In this document: in pieces, positions 27,509 to 35,704 of the stretch
Layout: every line of letters starts with the position of its first letter
Numbering within the stretch: the first letter of the stretch is position 1
DNA from: Aliarcobacter skirrowii CCUG 10374
Lineage (GTDB): Bacteria; Campylobacterota; Campylobacteria; Campylobacterales; Arcobacteraceae
Assembly (NCBI RefSeq): GCF_003544835.1
Contig: NZ_CP032099.1
Location: 1,612,001-1,676,000, forward strand
Length of the DNA stretch: 64,000 nucleotides
Reading direction: 5' to 3'
The notes under the pieces: model-generated
The model's input: the letters and a program-made list of their open reading frames with translations, nothing else
Database searches by the model: none
What the model was told of the DNA's origin: nothing
Made by a program: the position numbers and the translations under genes

Positions 27509-27530
27509 TGAGTAGCTATAGCCCTACTCA
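27509..27530 (-). promoter_or_regulatory. Hairpin in the rpsL leader
   Basis: TGAGTAG at one side and CTACTCA at the other (27509-27515, 27524-27530) make a perfect 7-bp stem with an 8-base loop, about 25 bases ahead of the rpsL ATG. There is no T run. It may stabilise the leader or take part in ribosomal-protein control; that is inference. Confidence 0.4.
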
Positions 27531-27612
27531 TGCTTCTCGTAATTTTCAAAATATATTTGAAACGATACTACCATTCTAGGAAACCTTTGAGTGTTTTCTA
27601 AAAAAGTTTTGC

Positions 27613-27618
27613 ATTATA
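27613..27618 (-). promoter_or_regulatory. Probable -10 box of the str operon
   Basis: The minus strand reads TTAGATATAATGCAAAAC, a perfect TATAAT box about 130 bases ahead of rpsL, implying a long untranslated leader. Confidence 0.55.
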
Positions 27619-27684
27619 TCTAATTGCTCTTAAACTTTACTTTATTAAAATATTCAAAACTAGATATTTTTAAAATATTTTAAT

Positions 27685-28305
27685 CTAAAATCTATTTATA
27701 AAACCAGTTTTAGGATAGATTATTATCTCTTTTTCATAATTATTATCTGAAGTAAATTTTATAAAACAAGGTTTTGTTATCTCATATTCATAAGTTTCAT
27801 TATCAACATTTGATAATTTTGAATATACTCTTCCATCTTCACCAAAAGAGATTTGTCCAAGTGATGTTGTACTATTACAAGATATATCTACACTTTTTAC
27901 ATTGTAGTTTCTTAAAAGTGTAAAAGAGCTATATTTATCATCATCTTTACAAAAATTTGAATTTGTAATATATCTATTTGTTAGTGGATCTTTTAAGGCT
28001 TCCTCTTTATTTGTATGCCCTAAAGTATTATTATCAGTATAAATTGAGATATAAACTCCACCACCTTCGTTTTCTCTGCATCTTAAAAATTTCATTGTCC
28101 ATCTTTGTTTATGCCAAATAGAATTTTCTAAATCCGTTTTATCATCAATTAAAGCTTTATATCTTAAAAAATTAAGATATAACTCTATTTTAGAGACAAA
28201 TAGATTAAATTTATAAGTTGAATCTTTTATATAAATAGTTGAATAAATTATTGAAAATATAATTAAAATTATAATAAGTTCTAAAATAAAAAATGACTTC
28301 TTCAT
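27685..28305 (-). CDS. Type IV pilin-like/pseudopilin-like protein
   Basis: The first residues, MKKSFFILELIIILIIFSII, resemble a class III type IV prepilin signal: two positively charged residues, then a hydrophobic helix with Glu at what would be position +5. The residue before the cleavage site would be Ser rather than the usual Gly. The remaining 170 residues are soluble, with four Cys near RCRENEGGG, NFCKDD, ISCNST and TKPCFIK that might form disulfides outside the cytoplasm. It starts inside the end of the membrane-protein gene upstream (4-base overlap). No other pilus gene is in the window. Confidence 0.7.
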   Translation of the reverse strand: MKKSFFILELIIILIIFSIIYSTIYIKDSTYKFNLFVSKIELYLNFLRYKALIDDKTDLENSIWHKQRWTMKFLRCRENEGGGVYISIYTDNNTLGHTNKEEALKDPLTNRYITNSNFCKDDDKYSSFTLLRNYNVKSVDISCNSTTSLGQISFGEDGRVYSKLSNVDNETYEYEITKPCFIKFTSDNNYEKEIIIYPKTGFINRF

Positions 28306-29498
28306 AGTTTTTTAAGGTAAAAAGTCAGCATCTCTTTACCAAAATATGTTATTACAATTTTTTCATCATAATTATAAAATTCATGTGAAGATAAAAAATA
28401 ATCCTCTTTATCACCAATTTTATAAAATCTTAATCTCAAAGCTAAAACTTTATCACTAGTAACAATATTTTCAACTCCTCTTAATTTTAACTCATTTGCC
28501 AACTCTTTTGCAAAATGGTACTCATTTGCAAAGTGTTTTGTTGGTTTATCTAAAATTAGATAAAGTGGTTTATTTACAAAAGTAAACAGAACATTTAGAA
28601 ATAGAAAAAATAGTACAAAATAGGCAAAAATATTGTAATTTCTTCTAAACTCTTTTAATCTAACTCTATATGCGTGAAAAAATATAACCATCATTGAAGG
28701 TACAAAAATTACAACAAATGGAGCAAAATCTTCAATATAAACTTTTTGTCTAAAAGATAATATTATTGACAATACCAATGCTGTAGCACTTATATACCAG
28801 ATTAAATCAACTTTTTTATTTACAGCTGTTCTATATATTGCATATAAAAAGTATAAAAATAGTATTGGAGAAAAGATAGCTGCATATATTCCAAATGTAT
28901 CAAGCAAAAACCCTTTTGGAGTCCCTTCAACTGTGAATTCATAAACAAAAAATGAGATAATTGCTAAAGCCAAAGATATAGACATAAGCTTTTTATCACT
29001 ATCTCTAAATGAGTATAAAAATAGTGCTACAAACAATATAGCAAATGAGTTATCAACTAAGAGTAAAAATGGTAAAAGATAGTATAGATGTTTATTATAA
29101 GTTTTATAATAGTAGATATATAAAAGTGTGAAAAATGTAACAACTATTGCACTATTTACAAGAATAGCTGCACTTAAAAGTCCTGGTAGAAACATAAAAA
29201 TTAAAATTGTAATAAATCTATCTTTTGGTAGCTTAAAGTAATCATCTGTAATTTTATACATTAAAATTACACTTAAAAAATAGAAAATTACAAAAGGAAA
29301 TCTAAGTGCTAAATCATTTTGTCCAAAAAAAGCTGTAGATATTTTTATTAAAAGCGTTAAAACAGAAAAATTTTCAAAGTAGTTTAGAGCCTCTTTATAT
29401 GAGATACTTAATACATCATTTACTTGAATAAACATCATATATAAAATAAAAGCTAGAACAATATAAAAAAGAGTGCTATAGGCTACTTTTGAAAACAT
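28302..29498 (-). CDS. Multi-spanning membrane protein, probable GT-C (ArnT/PMT-like) glycosyltransferase
   Basis: The 398-residue protein has about nine to eleven membrane segments and a short hydrophilic end. After the first segment comes a loop with SYKEALNYFE and FFGQNDLALRFPFVIFYFLS; an FGxxxxALRLP-like stretch of this sort follows the first segment in ArnT/PMT-type GT39 enzymes. The classical DE or DD in the first loop is not obvious. Substrate is unknown. It is 4 bases downstream of the glutamine amidotransferase gene and overlaps the pilin-like gene, so a three-gene operon is likely. Confidence 0.75.
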   Translation of the reverse strand: MFSKVAYSTLFYIVLAFILYMMFIQVNDVLSISYKEALNYFENFSVLTLLIKISTAFFGQNDLALRFPFVIFYFLSVILMYKITDDYFKLPKDRFITILIFMFLPGLLSAAILVNSAIVVTFFTLLYIYYYKTYNKHLYYLLPFLLLVDNSFAILFVALFLYSFRDSDKKLMSISLALAIISFFVYEFTVEGTPKGFLLDTFGIYAAIFSPILFLYFLYAIYRTAVNKKVDLIWYISATALVLSIILSFRQKVYIEDFAPFVVIFVPSMMVIFFHAYRVRLKEFRRNYNIFAYFVLFFLFLNVLFTFVNKPLYLILDKPTKHFANEYHFAKELANELKLRGVENIVTSDKVLALRLRFYKIGDKEDYFLSSHEFYNYDEKIVITYFGKEMLTFYLKKL

Positions 29499-29501
29499 AA
29501 T

Positions 29502-30071
29502 TTAAACCTTTAAAAAATTTTCAAACATCTTATGTCCATATTCGCTTAATATAGATTCAGGATGAAATTGTACTCCAAAAACATTTTTATCTTTAATCTC
29601 TAAAGACATAATCTCATCATCATCCAAACTTTTTGAAGTAACTATTATCTCTTCTGGAAGATTTTGTTTTTCAACTATTAAAGAGTGATATCTTGTTTGT
29701 GTAAACTCATTTGGTAAACCATCAAATATCTTTGTACCTTTTAATACTTTTATTTTTGAAGTTTTTCCATGCATCAAATTTTTTGCACGAACTACTTTTG
29801 CTCCAAAAGCTTGTGCTATTGCTTGATGTCCTAAACATATACCAAAAATTGGTTTTTTGCCACTAAAATATTTTATTACATCTAAACAAACTCCAGCTTC
29901 ATTTGGAGTAGCTGGTCCTGGAGAGATTATAATTTTACTTGGATTTAACTCTATAATCTGCTCTAAAGTTAACTCATCATTTCTTACTATTTTCAAATCA
30001 GCTTTTAGTTCTAAACAGTATTGAACAATATTGTAAGTAAAGCTGTCATAATTATCAATCATTAAAATCAT
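29502..30071 (-). CDS. Anthranilate/aminodeoxychorismate synthase glutamine amidotransferase (TrpG/PabA)
   Basis: This 189-residue class I amidotransferase supplies ammonia to a chorismate-using partner. MIDNYDSFTYNIVQYC starts the protein, ISPGPATPNEAG follows, FGICLGHQAIAQAFGAKVV carries the nucleophile Cys79, and FGVQFHPESILSEYG gives the His and Glu. No trpE or pabB lies next to it, so whether it serves tryptophan or folate synthesis (or both) is open; isolation from trp genes favours PabA. TATAAT at 30101-30106 is its likely promoter. Confidence 0.92.
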   Translation of the reverse strand: MILMIDNYDSFTYNIVQYCLELKADLKIVRNDELTLEQIIELNPSKIIISPGPATPNEAGVCLDVIKYFSGKKPIFGICLGHQAIAQAFGAKVVRAKNLMHGKTSKIKVLKGTKIFDGLPNEFTQTRYHSLIVEKQNLPEEIIVTSKSLDDDEIMSLEIKDKNVFGVQFHPESILSEYGHKMFENFLKV

Positions 30072-30100
30072 AAATTTATTTTCCTATTAAAAAATGTGTT

Positions 30101-30106
30101 ATTATA
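30101..30106 (-). promoter_or_regulatory. Probable -10 box of the amidotransferase operon
   Basis: The minus strand reads TTGGTATAATAACAC, with a perfect TATAAT 30 bases before the ATG at 30071. It faces away from the fbpA promoter in the same 156-base gap. Confidence 0.5.
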
Positions 30107-30138
30107 CCAATTATTTATAAATTTAAATAAAAAATATC

Positions 30139-30187
30139 TGATAATCATTCTTAATACTAAGTTACTTCAAAGCTTTGTTACTATAAT
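30139..30187 (+). promoter_or_regulatory. Fur-box-like site and -10 box of fbpABC
   Basis: TGATAATCATTCTTA at 30139-30153 matches the TGATAAT-N-ATTATCA core of Fur boxes with 12 of 14 non-spacer positions conserved. TATAAT at 30182-30187 follows about 28 bases later and AAAAAAAGGAG precedes the fbpA ATG. This is the layout expected for an iron-repressed promoter. Confidence 0.65.
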
Positions 30188-30227
30188 ATTTCGAAATTTC
30201 AAAATAGATATAAAAAAAGGAGATAAA

Positions 30228-31235
30228 ATGTTTAAGAAAATAGCGCTAATTTCAATATTTTTTTCATCAATACTTTTTGCTTCAAATGAAGTAAATGTAT
30301 ATTCACAAAGACACTATGATTCAGATAAAAAGATATTTAAAGATTTTGAAAATAAAACAGGAATTAAAGTAAATCTTGTAACTGCAAAAGCTGAAGAGCT
30401 TGTTTCAAGACTATCAATTGAGGGTGCAAATAGTCCAGCTGATATTTTAATAACTGCTGATATTGGAAATTTATATTTAGCAAAACAAAGAGGATTAACT
30501 CAAAGTGTTAGCTCAAAAACTTTAAATGAAAATATACCAACTCACTTAAGAGATGAAGATGGTAACTGGTTTGCAATTACAAAAAGAGCTAGAATTTTTG
30601 TTTATAATCCAAAAAATGTAAATAAAGCAGATTTGGGTGACTATTTTAGTATTACAAAACCACAATTTAAAGGAAAAGTAATAACTAGAACATCAACTCA
30701 CGCATACAATAAATCTCTTATGGCTTCAATTATTGCTCATCATGGAGAAGAGAAAGCTTTAGAGTTTGCAAAAGGGCTTTCAGATAATTTTGCAAGAAAT
30801 CCAAAAGGAAGTGATAGAGATCAAATTAGAGCTGTAGCATCTGGTGAAGCTGATATTGCTATTGTAAACTCTTATTATCTTGGAGTTATGGCAAATAGTG
30901 AAGATAAAATAGATGCACAAATTGCAAAAGAGTTAGCCATATTTTTCCCAGCTCAAGAGACAACAGGAACTCATATAAATATCTCAGGAGCTAGTATTAC
31001 AAAATTCTCTCCAAATAAAGATAATGCTATAAAATTAATTGAGTATCTAACAAGTATTGAAGCTCAAGGTGAATTGGCTCAAGGAAATTATGAATATCCT
31101 GTAAATCCAAAGGTAAAACCAGCTGGAACAGTTGCTTCTTGGGGAGAGTTTAAAGAGGATACAATTCCTTTAAATGAAGTTGGAAAATATACGCAAGAGG
31201 CTGTAGAGATAGCTTCTAAAGGAAGATGGAGATAA
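30228..31235 (+). CDS. fbpA: Iron(III) ABC transporter substrate-binding protein
   Basis: The protein captures ferric iron in the periplasm and passes it to FbpB. The 335 residues begin with a signal peptide, MFKKIALISIFFSSILFA, then EVNVYSQRHYDSDKKIFKDF, the N-lobe start usual in this family. IVNSYYLGVMA near residue 225 contains the Tyr-Tyr pair that ligates iron. Open frame continues upstream to about 30096, but AAAAAGGAGATAAA directly before 30228 and the signal peptide fix the start. It heads an operon with fbpB, fbpC and an ArsC-family gene. Confidence 0.95.
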   Translation: MFKKIALISIFFSSILFASNEVNVYSQRHYDSDKKIFKDFENKTGIKVNLVTAKAEELVSRLSIEGANSPADILITADIGNLYLAKQRGLTQSVSSKTLNENIPTHLRDEDGNWFAITKRARIFVYNPKNVNKADLGDYFSITKPQFKGKVITRTSTHAYNKSLMASIIAHHGEEKALEFAKGLSDNFARNPKGSDRDQIRAVASGEADIAIVNSYYLGVMANSEDKIDAQIAKELAIFFPAQETTGTHINISGASITKFSPNKDNAIKLIEYLTSIEAQGELAQGNYEYPVNPKVKPAGTVASWGEFKEDTIPLNEVGKYTQEAVEIASKGRWR

Positions 31236-32797
31236 AAAGTTTTAAAAAATACTTAGCCCCAATTTTGGGCTTAAGTATATCATTTCCCATTCTTATTTTA
31301 ATACTTTACTTCTTTATAAATAGCTCTTTTTCTAAAACTTTTTTAGAAGATGGTTATATTTATGAATATAGTAAAAATAGTACCATATTACTTATTGGTA
31401 CACTTTTTGGTGTACTAATTTTAGGAACAATTACCTCATATTTAAGTGCAAGATTTACATATTTTGGAAGCAAGTTTTTTGCTTTGTGTTTTGTACTTCC
31501 TTTAGCATATCCAGCTTATATTTTAGGTTACACTTATGTTGGATTTTTTGAGTACAGAGGAATATTTTCTCAAATATTTGCAAATCCTGCTTTAAAAGTT
31601 GATATCTTAAATATGTATGGAGCAATTTTTATATTCTCAATTGCAATGTTTCCATATGTTTATATCATGGCAAGAGTATCTTTTGGCTCTATTTCAAAAT
31701 CTATTTTTGAACTTGTATCTTTGCAAAAAATAAGTTCTACAAAAGCCTTTTTCAAAATATATCTCCCACTTGCATATCCAGCACTTTTTGGTGGAGCATT
31801 ACTAGCACTTATGGAAACTTTAAGTGATTATGGAACAGTTTTATATTTTGGAGTTGAGACTTTTAGTGTTGGTATTTTTAAAAGTTGGTTTGGACTTGAT
31901 GATTTAGTTGGAGCTATAAATGTAGCTATTGTTCTTCTTATTTTTGTATTTTCACTTCTTTTAGTAGAGTACAATATTAGAAAAAAACTTCGTTTTTCAA
32001 GCTCAACAAATAGTAGCGAAAAAGTATCAAAAATAGAGCTAAAAGGAAAAGAGAACTTTTTTGCATTTTTAATCTCTTTTATAGTTGCTTTAATTACTCT
32101 TTTTATTCCAACATCTATTTTAATTTATTGGGCATTTTTAGATATTTTTACACTTGATTTTACAGCATTTGAGTATCTATTTAATACTTTAAGTTTAAAT
32201 ATAGCTTCAAGTTTGTTTATAATATCTTTAGCATTTTTAATAGTATATTTTTTAAGATTTTTCCCAACAAAAATATCATACGCAACTCATAAATTATCAA
32301 TGCTAGGTTACTCAATTCCTGGAGCTGTTGTTGCTGTTGGATTGCTTATTATCTCAAATTTTATAGATAGAAGTTTAGGAGTGATGTTTTTTGGTGGCTC
32401 ATTTATAGTGTTGATTTTTGCATACACTACAAGATATTTTGCAGCAAGTGTTGGAAGTGTTGAAAACGGTTTTAGCAAAATTCCATCATCTATTGATGAT
32501 GTATCAAGAATATTTTGTGAAAATGAAGCCAAATCAATATTTAAAATCTATCTTCCAATATTAAAACCATATTTATTAAGTGGATTTTTAATTTTATACA
32601 TAGATATTGCAAAAGAGTTACCAGCAACTTTGATTTTAAGACCATTTAACTTTGATACTTTAGCAGTTAGAATTTATGAATTAGCAAGTAATGAGATGCT
32701 TTATAAAACAGGTTTCCCATCACTTATTTTAGTAACCACTACTGCAATTGCAGTTATATTTTTAGCTTATAAACCAAAAAGAAGAAAAACAAAATGA
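31226..32797 (+). CDS. fbpB: Iron(III) ABC transporter permease
   Basis: This 523-residue inner-membrane protein has about 12 membrane segments in two homologous halves, the fused form usual for FbpB. Each half holds a cytoplasmic coupling-loop sequence: KISSTKAFFKIYLPLAYPAL around residue 170 and EAKSIFKIYLPILKPYLLSG around 440. The start codon overlaps the fbpA stop by 10 bases and the end overlaps fbpC by 4, so translation is probably coupled. Confidence 0.95.
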   Translation: MEIKSFKKYLAPILGLSISFPILILILYFFINSSFSKTFLEDGYIYEYSKNSTILLIGTLFGVLILGTITSYLSARFTYFGSKFFALCFVLPLAYPAYILGYTYVGFFEYRGIFSQIFANPALKVDILNMYGAIFIFSIAMFPYVYIMARVSFGSISKSIFELVSLQKISSTKAFFKIYLPLAYPALFGGALLALMETLSDYGTVLYFGVETFSVGIFKSWFGLDDLVGAINVAIVLLIFVFSLLLVEYNIRKKLRFSSSTNSSEKVSKIELKGKENFFAFLISFIVALITLFIPTSILIYWAFLDIFTLDFTAFEYLFNTLSLNIASSLFIISLAFLIVYFLRFFPTKISYATHKLSMLGYSIPGAVVAVGLLIISNFIDRSLGVMFFGGSFIVLIFAYTTRYFAASVGSVENGFSKIPSSIDDVSRIFCENEAKSIFKIYLPILKPYLLSGFLILYIDIAKELPATLILRPFNFDTLAVRIYELASNEMLYKTGFPSLILVTTTAIAVIFLAYKPKRRKTK

Positions 32798-33726
32798 AAA
32801 AAATAGTTGAAATAAAAAATTTAAGAAAAATATTTTGCAAAGGTGATATTTGTGTTGCAAATAGCATAAATTTTGATTTATATGAGGGTGAAATATTCAC
32901 AATTTTAGGAACAAGTGGAAGCGGAAAAACTACTTTTTTAAGAATGTTAGCAGGACTTGAAAAACCTGATAGTGGAGAGATAAAAATAGATGGTAAAGTT
33001 GTTTTTGATAATAAAACAAATATAGAACCAAACAAAAGAGAAACTGCAATTGTTTTTCAAAATTATGCTCTGCTACCTCACTTAAATGTAGCTTCAAATA
33101 TAGTTTTTGGAAGCAATGCTAGTAAAGATGAATTAAAAGAGATTTTAGAAAAAACAAAACTAAAAGGTCATGAAAATAAATATCCACACGAACTAAGTGG
33201 TGGTCAGCAACAACGAGTTGCACTTGCACGAGCTTTGATAAACAAACCAAAAATTCTTCTTCTTGATGAGCCTTTAAGCAATATTGACACAGAGCTTAGA
33301 AATATTTTAAGAGTTGAGCTAAAAGAGACAATAAAAGAGTTTAACATAACTGCACTATTCATTACTCACGATAAAGAGGATGCCTTTTTCTTATCTGATA
33401 GAATTGCTATTATGAATGGTGGTGATATTTTGCAAACTGGAACTTGCAAAGAGCTTTATAATAGACCAGTTGATCTATATTGTGCAAACTTTTTAGGAAA
33501 AGTTACAAAGATTGATGAGAACTTATATATAAGACCTGAAAATATAAAAATATCAGATGATGGTGATATTGAAGGTGTTATAAAAGAGATAATTTTTTAT
33601 GGAAACTTTTATGAAGTTGTTGTTTTTGCAAATAATCAAGAGTTTTTAATACATAGCTTTGATGATACAATTGAAGTTAATCAAAAAGTAAAACTAAAAC
33701 TTGAAAATAGAGTTATAAGATTTTAG
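32794..33726 (+). CDS. fbpC: Iron(III) ABC transporter ATP-binding protein
   Basis: The ATPase of the FbpABC importer, 310 residues. LGTSGSGKTTFLRMLAGLEK is Walker A (about 33-52), VFQNYALLPHLNVASNI holds the Q loop, ELSGGQQQRVALARALINKP the signature and ILLLDEPLSNID Walker B. The C-terminal 80 residues form a short TOBE-like regulatory domain (LYIRPENIKISDDGD). The ArsC-family gene follows 8 bases later in the same direction. Confidence 0.96.
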   Translation: MKKIVEIKNLRKIFCKGDICVANSINFDLYEGEIFTILGTSGSGKTTFLRMLAGLEKPDSGEIKIDGKVVFDNKTNIEPNKRETAIVFQNYALLPHLNVASNIVFGSNASKDELKEILEKTKLKGHENKYPHELSGGQQQRVALARALINKPKILLLDEPLSNIDTELRNILRVELKETIKEFNITALFITHDKEDAFFLSDRIAIMNGGDILQTGTCKELYNRPVDLYCANFLGKVTKIDENLYIRPENIKISDDGDIEGVIKEIIFYGNFYEVVVFANNQEFLIHSFDDTIEVNQKVKLKLENRVIRF

Positions 33727-33734
33727 GAGTTTAA

Positions 33735-34097
33735 ATGCAAAAATTAGAGTTATGGCACAATATCTCTTGCTCAAAATCAAATAGTGCAAAAGATTTTTTA
33801 GACCAAAATGGTTTTGAAATATCAATAAGAGATTATCTACTAAATCCACCATCAAAAAATGAACTAAAAGAGATTTTAAAAAAATTAAATATCTCCATTT
33901 TTGATTTAGTGCGAACAAGAGAAGAGATTTACAAAGATTTAAAACTAGAAAATATAAAAGATGAAGAGAAGCTAATTGAAATTGTTGTACAAAACCCAAT
34001 CTTAATACAAAGACCAATTTTAGTTGGTAAAAACAAGGCTTTTATAGTACGACCACCACTGAAAATTGAAGATGCATTAAAAGAACTTTGCAAATAA
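33735..34097 (+). CDS. ArsC/Spx-family protein
   Basis: A 120-residue thioredoxin-fold protein with LWHNISCSKSNSAKDFL, where Cys12 occupies the catalytic position of glutaredoxin-dependent arsenate reductases, followed by RDYLLNPPSKNELKEILKKL and NPILIQRPILVGKNKAFIVR, matching the ArsC NPxLIERP-type motif. No other arsenic genes are nearby; the last place in the iron operon suggests a redox or metal stress role instead, but arsenate reduction cannot be excluded. Confidence 0.85.
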   Translation: MQKLELWHNISCSKSNSAKDFLDQNGFEISIRDYLLNPPSKNELKEILKKLNISIFDLVRTREEIYKDLKLENIKDEEKLIEIVVQNPILIQRPILVGKNKAFIVRPPLKIEDALKELCK

Positions 34098-34117
34098 TGC
34101 AAAGTTCTATTTTATCA
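34081..34117. terminator. Bidirectional terminator between convergent genes
   Basis: AGAACTTTGCA (34082-34092) and TGCAAAGTTCT (34098-34108) form a perfect 11-bp stem with a 5-base loop, overlapping the end of the ArsC-family gene and the stop codon of the hydrolase gene. T-rich sequence follows on both strands, so it could end transcription in both directions. Confidence 0.75.
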
Positions 34118-34649
34118 AGTTAGATATCGCTTTAAAGTTTGGATTCTTTGAATCTAAAGTTAGCTCAAATAAAATTGATTCATAAGTAGTTGGAATTGCA
34201 CCTGCTTGAATTAATCTTTTTATTGCCATTTTGTGGTCAAGCTTTGTTCTACTTCCACAACAGTTTGTTACTAAAATAACATTAAATCCATTTTCAAGCA
34301 AATCAATACAAGTTTGAAGAACACAGACATGAGTCTCTATTCCAGCAACAACAATATTTTTTTTACCAGATTTTTTAAAAGCATTTAAAATATCACTATT
34401 TTGACATCCTGAAAAAGTAGTTTTTTCATAGGCTTCATACTCATTTACAAGCTCTTTTAAAGGCTCTATTGTTTCCCCAATTCCTTTTTTATACTGCTCA
34501 TTTACAATAATAGGAACATTCAAAGTTTTCATACCCTTTACAAGTATTGGAAGAGTTCTTAAAAGCTCATCTTTGTTTCCAATATGTGGGAAAAGTTTTT
34601 CTTGAACATCAACTAAACAAAAAAGTGTATCTTCTAAATTTATTCTCAT
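34107..34649 (-). CDS. Isochorismatase-like cysteine hydrolase (YcaC type)
   Basis: A 180-residue hydrolase fold. LVDVQEKLFPHIGN holds the catalytic Asp, and VAGIETHVCVLQTCIDLLEN has the family cis-peptide and nucleophile Cys. FSGCQNSDILNAFKKSG sits where the family's Lys/Ser loop is usual. FNVILVTNCCGSRTKLDHKMA and GAIPTTYESILFELT match YcaC-like members. Substrate is not predictable. The gene has its own upstream inverted repeat at 34664-34690, suggesting a dedicated regulator. Confidence 0.88.
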   Translation of the reverse strand: MRINLEDTLFCLVDVQEKLFPHIGNKDELLRTLPILVKGMKTLNVPIIVNEQYKKGIGETIEPLKELVNEYEAYEKTTFSGCQNSDILNAFKKSGKKNIVVAGIETHVCVLQTCIDLLENGFNVILVTNCCGSRTKLDHKMAIKRLIQAGAIPTTYESILFELTLDSKNPNFKAISNLIK

Positions 34650-34663
34650 ATTTTCTCCTTTTA

Positions 34664-34690
34664 AATGGTTCCCATTTTAAAGGAACCGTT
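34664..34690 (-). promoter_or_regulatory. Operator-like inverted repeat upstream of the hydrolase gene
   Basis: AATGGTTCC (34664-34672) and GGAACCGTT (34682-34690) are inverted arms with a 9-base centre and one G-U type mismatch. The repeat lies directly upstream of the ribosome binding site, where a repressor would block the transcript. No regulator gene is adjacent. Confidence 0.5.
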
Positions 34691-34765
34691 CATTTAATAA
34701 AGTCTTGAAAAAGAAATATATCGTAATTGTATAGCTAGAAACTAGCTTTTAAATCATAGAAATTA

Positions 34766-35704
34766 TTATTTAAAAGCCATAGCTTCAGCTCTTTTTAGAA
34801 GCTCAACTGCACCTTTTTTTATAAACTCATTTGCAAAATCTCTTCCAGCACTCTCAAAAGAGTTTATATCTATAATTTTTTCATCTTTTATATATTCACT
34901 TCCATCAGGAAGTCCAACAATTGCAGATATTTTTACACTTTTTTCATCTAAAATTGTTGCTTTTACACCAATTGGAACTTGACAACCACCTTGAAGAGTA
35001 TCCACAAAACCTCTTTCTATTGTTGACTCAATTTGTGCATTTTTATCATTTAAAACTTTTACTATCTCTATTATTTTTGGATCATTTGTTGTCTCAATTC
35101 CTAAAGTTGCTTGTCCCATAGATGGAATCATAACATCTGTTGAAATTGGAGTAAAATATTTAACCTCATTTTCTAAGTGTAGTTTCTCAATTCCTGTTGC
35201 TGCAAGTATTATTGCATCATACTCACCTGCATTTAGTTTTGCTATTCTTGTATTGATATTCCCTCTTAAATCTTTAAGTTCAATATCAGGTCTTAACATC
35301 TTTATAGCCATTCTTCTTCTTAAACTTGTAGTTCCAACAACAGCACCTTTTGGTAACTCTTCAATTGTTTTGTATTTGTTACTTAAAAGTGCATCTTGTG
35401 GATTAAATCTCTTTGAAACAGCAGCAAGAACTAAACCATCTTCAAACTGTGTTGGTACATCTTTTAGTGAGTGAACAGCTAAATGAGCACTTCCTTCAAG
35501 CATTGCAACTTCAAGCTCTTTTGTAAAAAGCCCTTTCCCACCAATTTTTGCCAAAGGAACATCTAAAATCTTATCCCCTTTTGTAGTAAACTCTTGAAGC
35601 TCTACTTCCATATTTGGATAGTGTTTTAAAAGCTCGGCTTTTATATACTCACTTTGCCAAAGTGCTAATTGACTTCTTCTTGTTGCAATAACTAATTTTT
35701 GCAT
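34766..35704 (-). CDS. hemC: Porphobilinogen deaminase (hydroxymethylbilane synthase)
   Basis: HemC links four porphobilinogen units in haem synthesis. The 312-residue protein begins LVIATRRSQLALWQSEYIKA, has AKIGGKGLFTKELE, HSLKDVPTQF, GTTSLRRRMAIKMLRPD and the dipyrromethane-cofactor Cys241 in LQGGCQVPIG. The start codon overlaps the stop of the upstream Dsb gene (TAATG), so the two are probably coupled. Confidence 0.98.
   Translation of the reverse strand: MQKLVIATRRSQLALWQSEYIKAELLKHYPNMEVELQEFTTKGDKILDVPLAKIGGKGLFTKELEVAMLEGSAHLAVHSLKDVPTQFEDGLVLAAVSKRFNPQDALLSNKYKTIEELPKGAVVGTTSLRRRMAIKMLRPDIELKDLRGNINTRIAKLNAGEYDAIILAATGIEKLHLENEVKYFTPISTDVMIPSMGQATLGIETTNDPKIIEIVKVLNDKNAQIESTIERGFVDTLQGGCQVPIGVKATILDEKSVKISAIVGLPDGSEYIKDEKIIDINSFESAGRDFANEFIKKGAVELLKRAEAMAFK

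Noticed and set aside
33735-34097. ArsC-family gene as part of an arsenic resistance operon
   Set aside because: No arsR, arsB or acr3 gene is nearby; the gene is attached to the iron operon.
34733-34750. Short hairpin AGCTAG-AAA-CTAGCT after hemC, considered as a terminator
   Set aside because: The 6-bp stem has no T run on the minus strand, where hemC would end.
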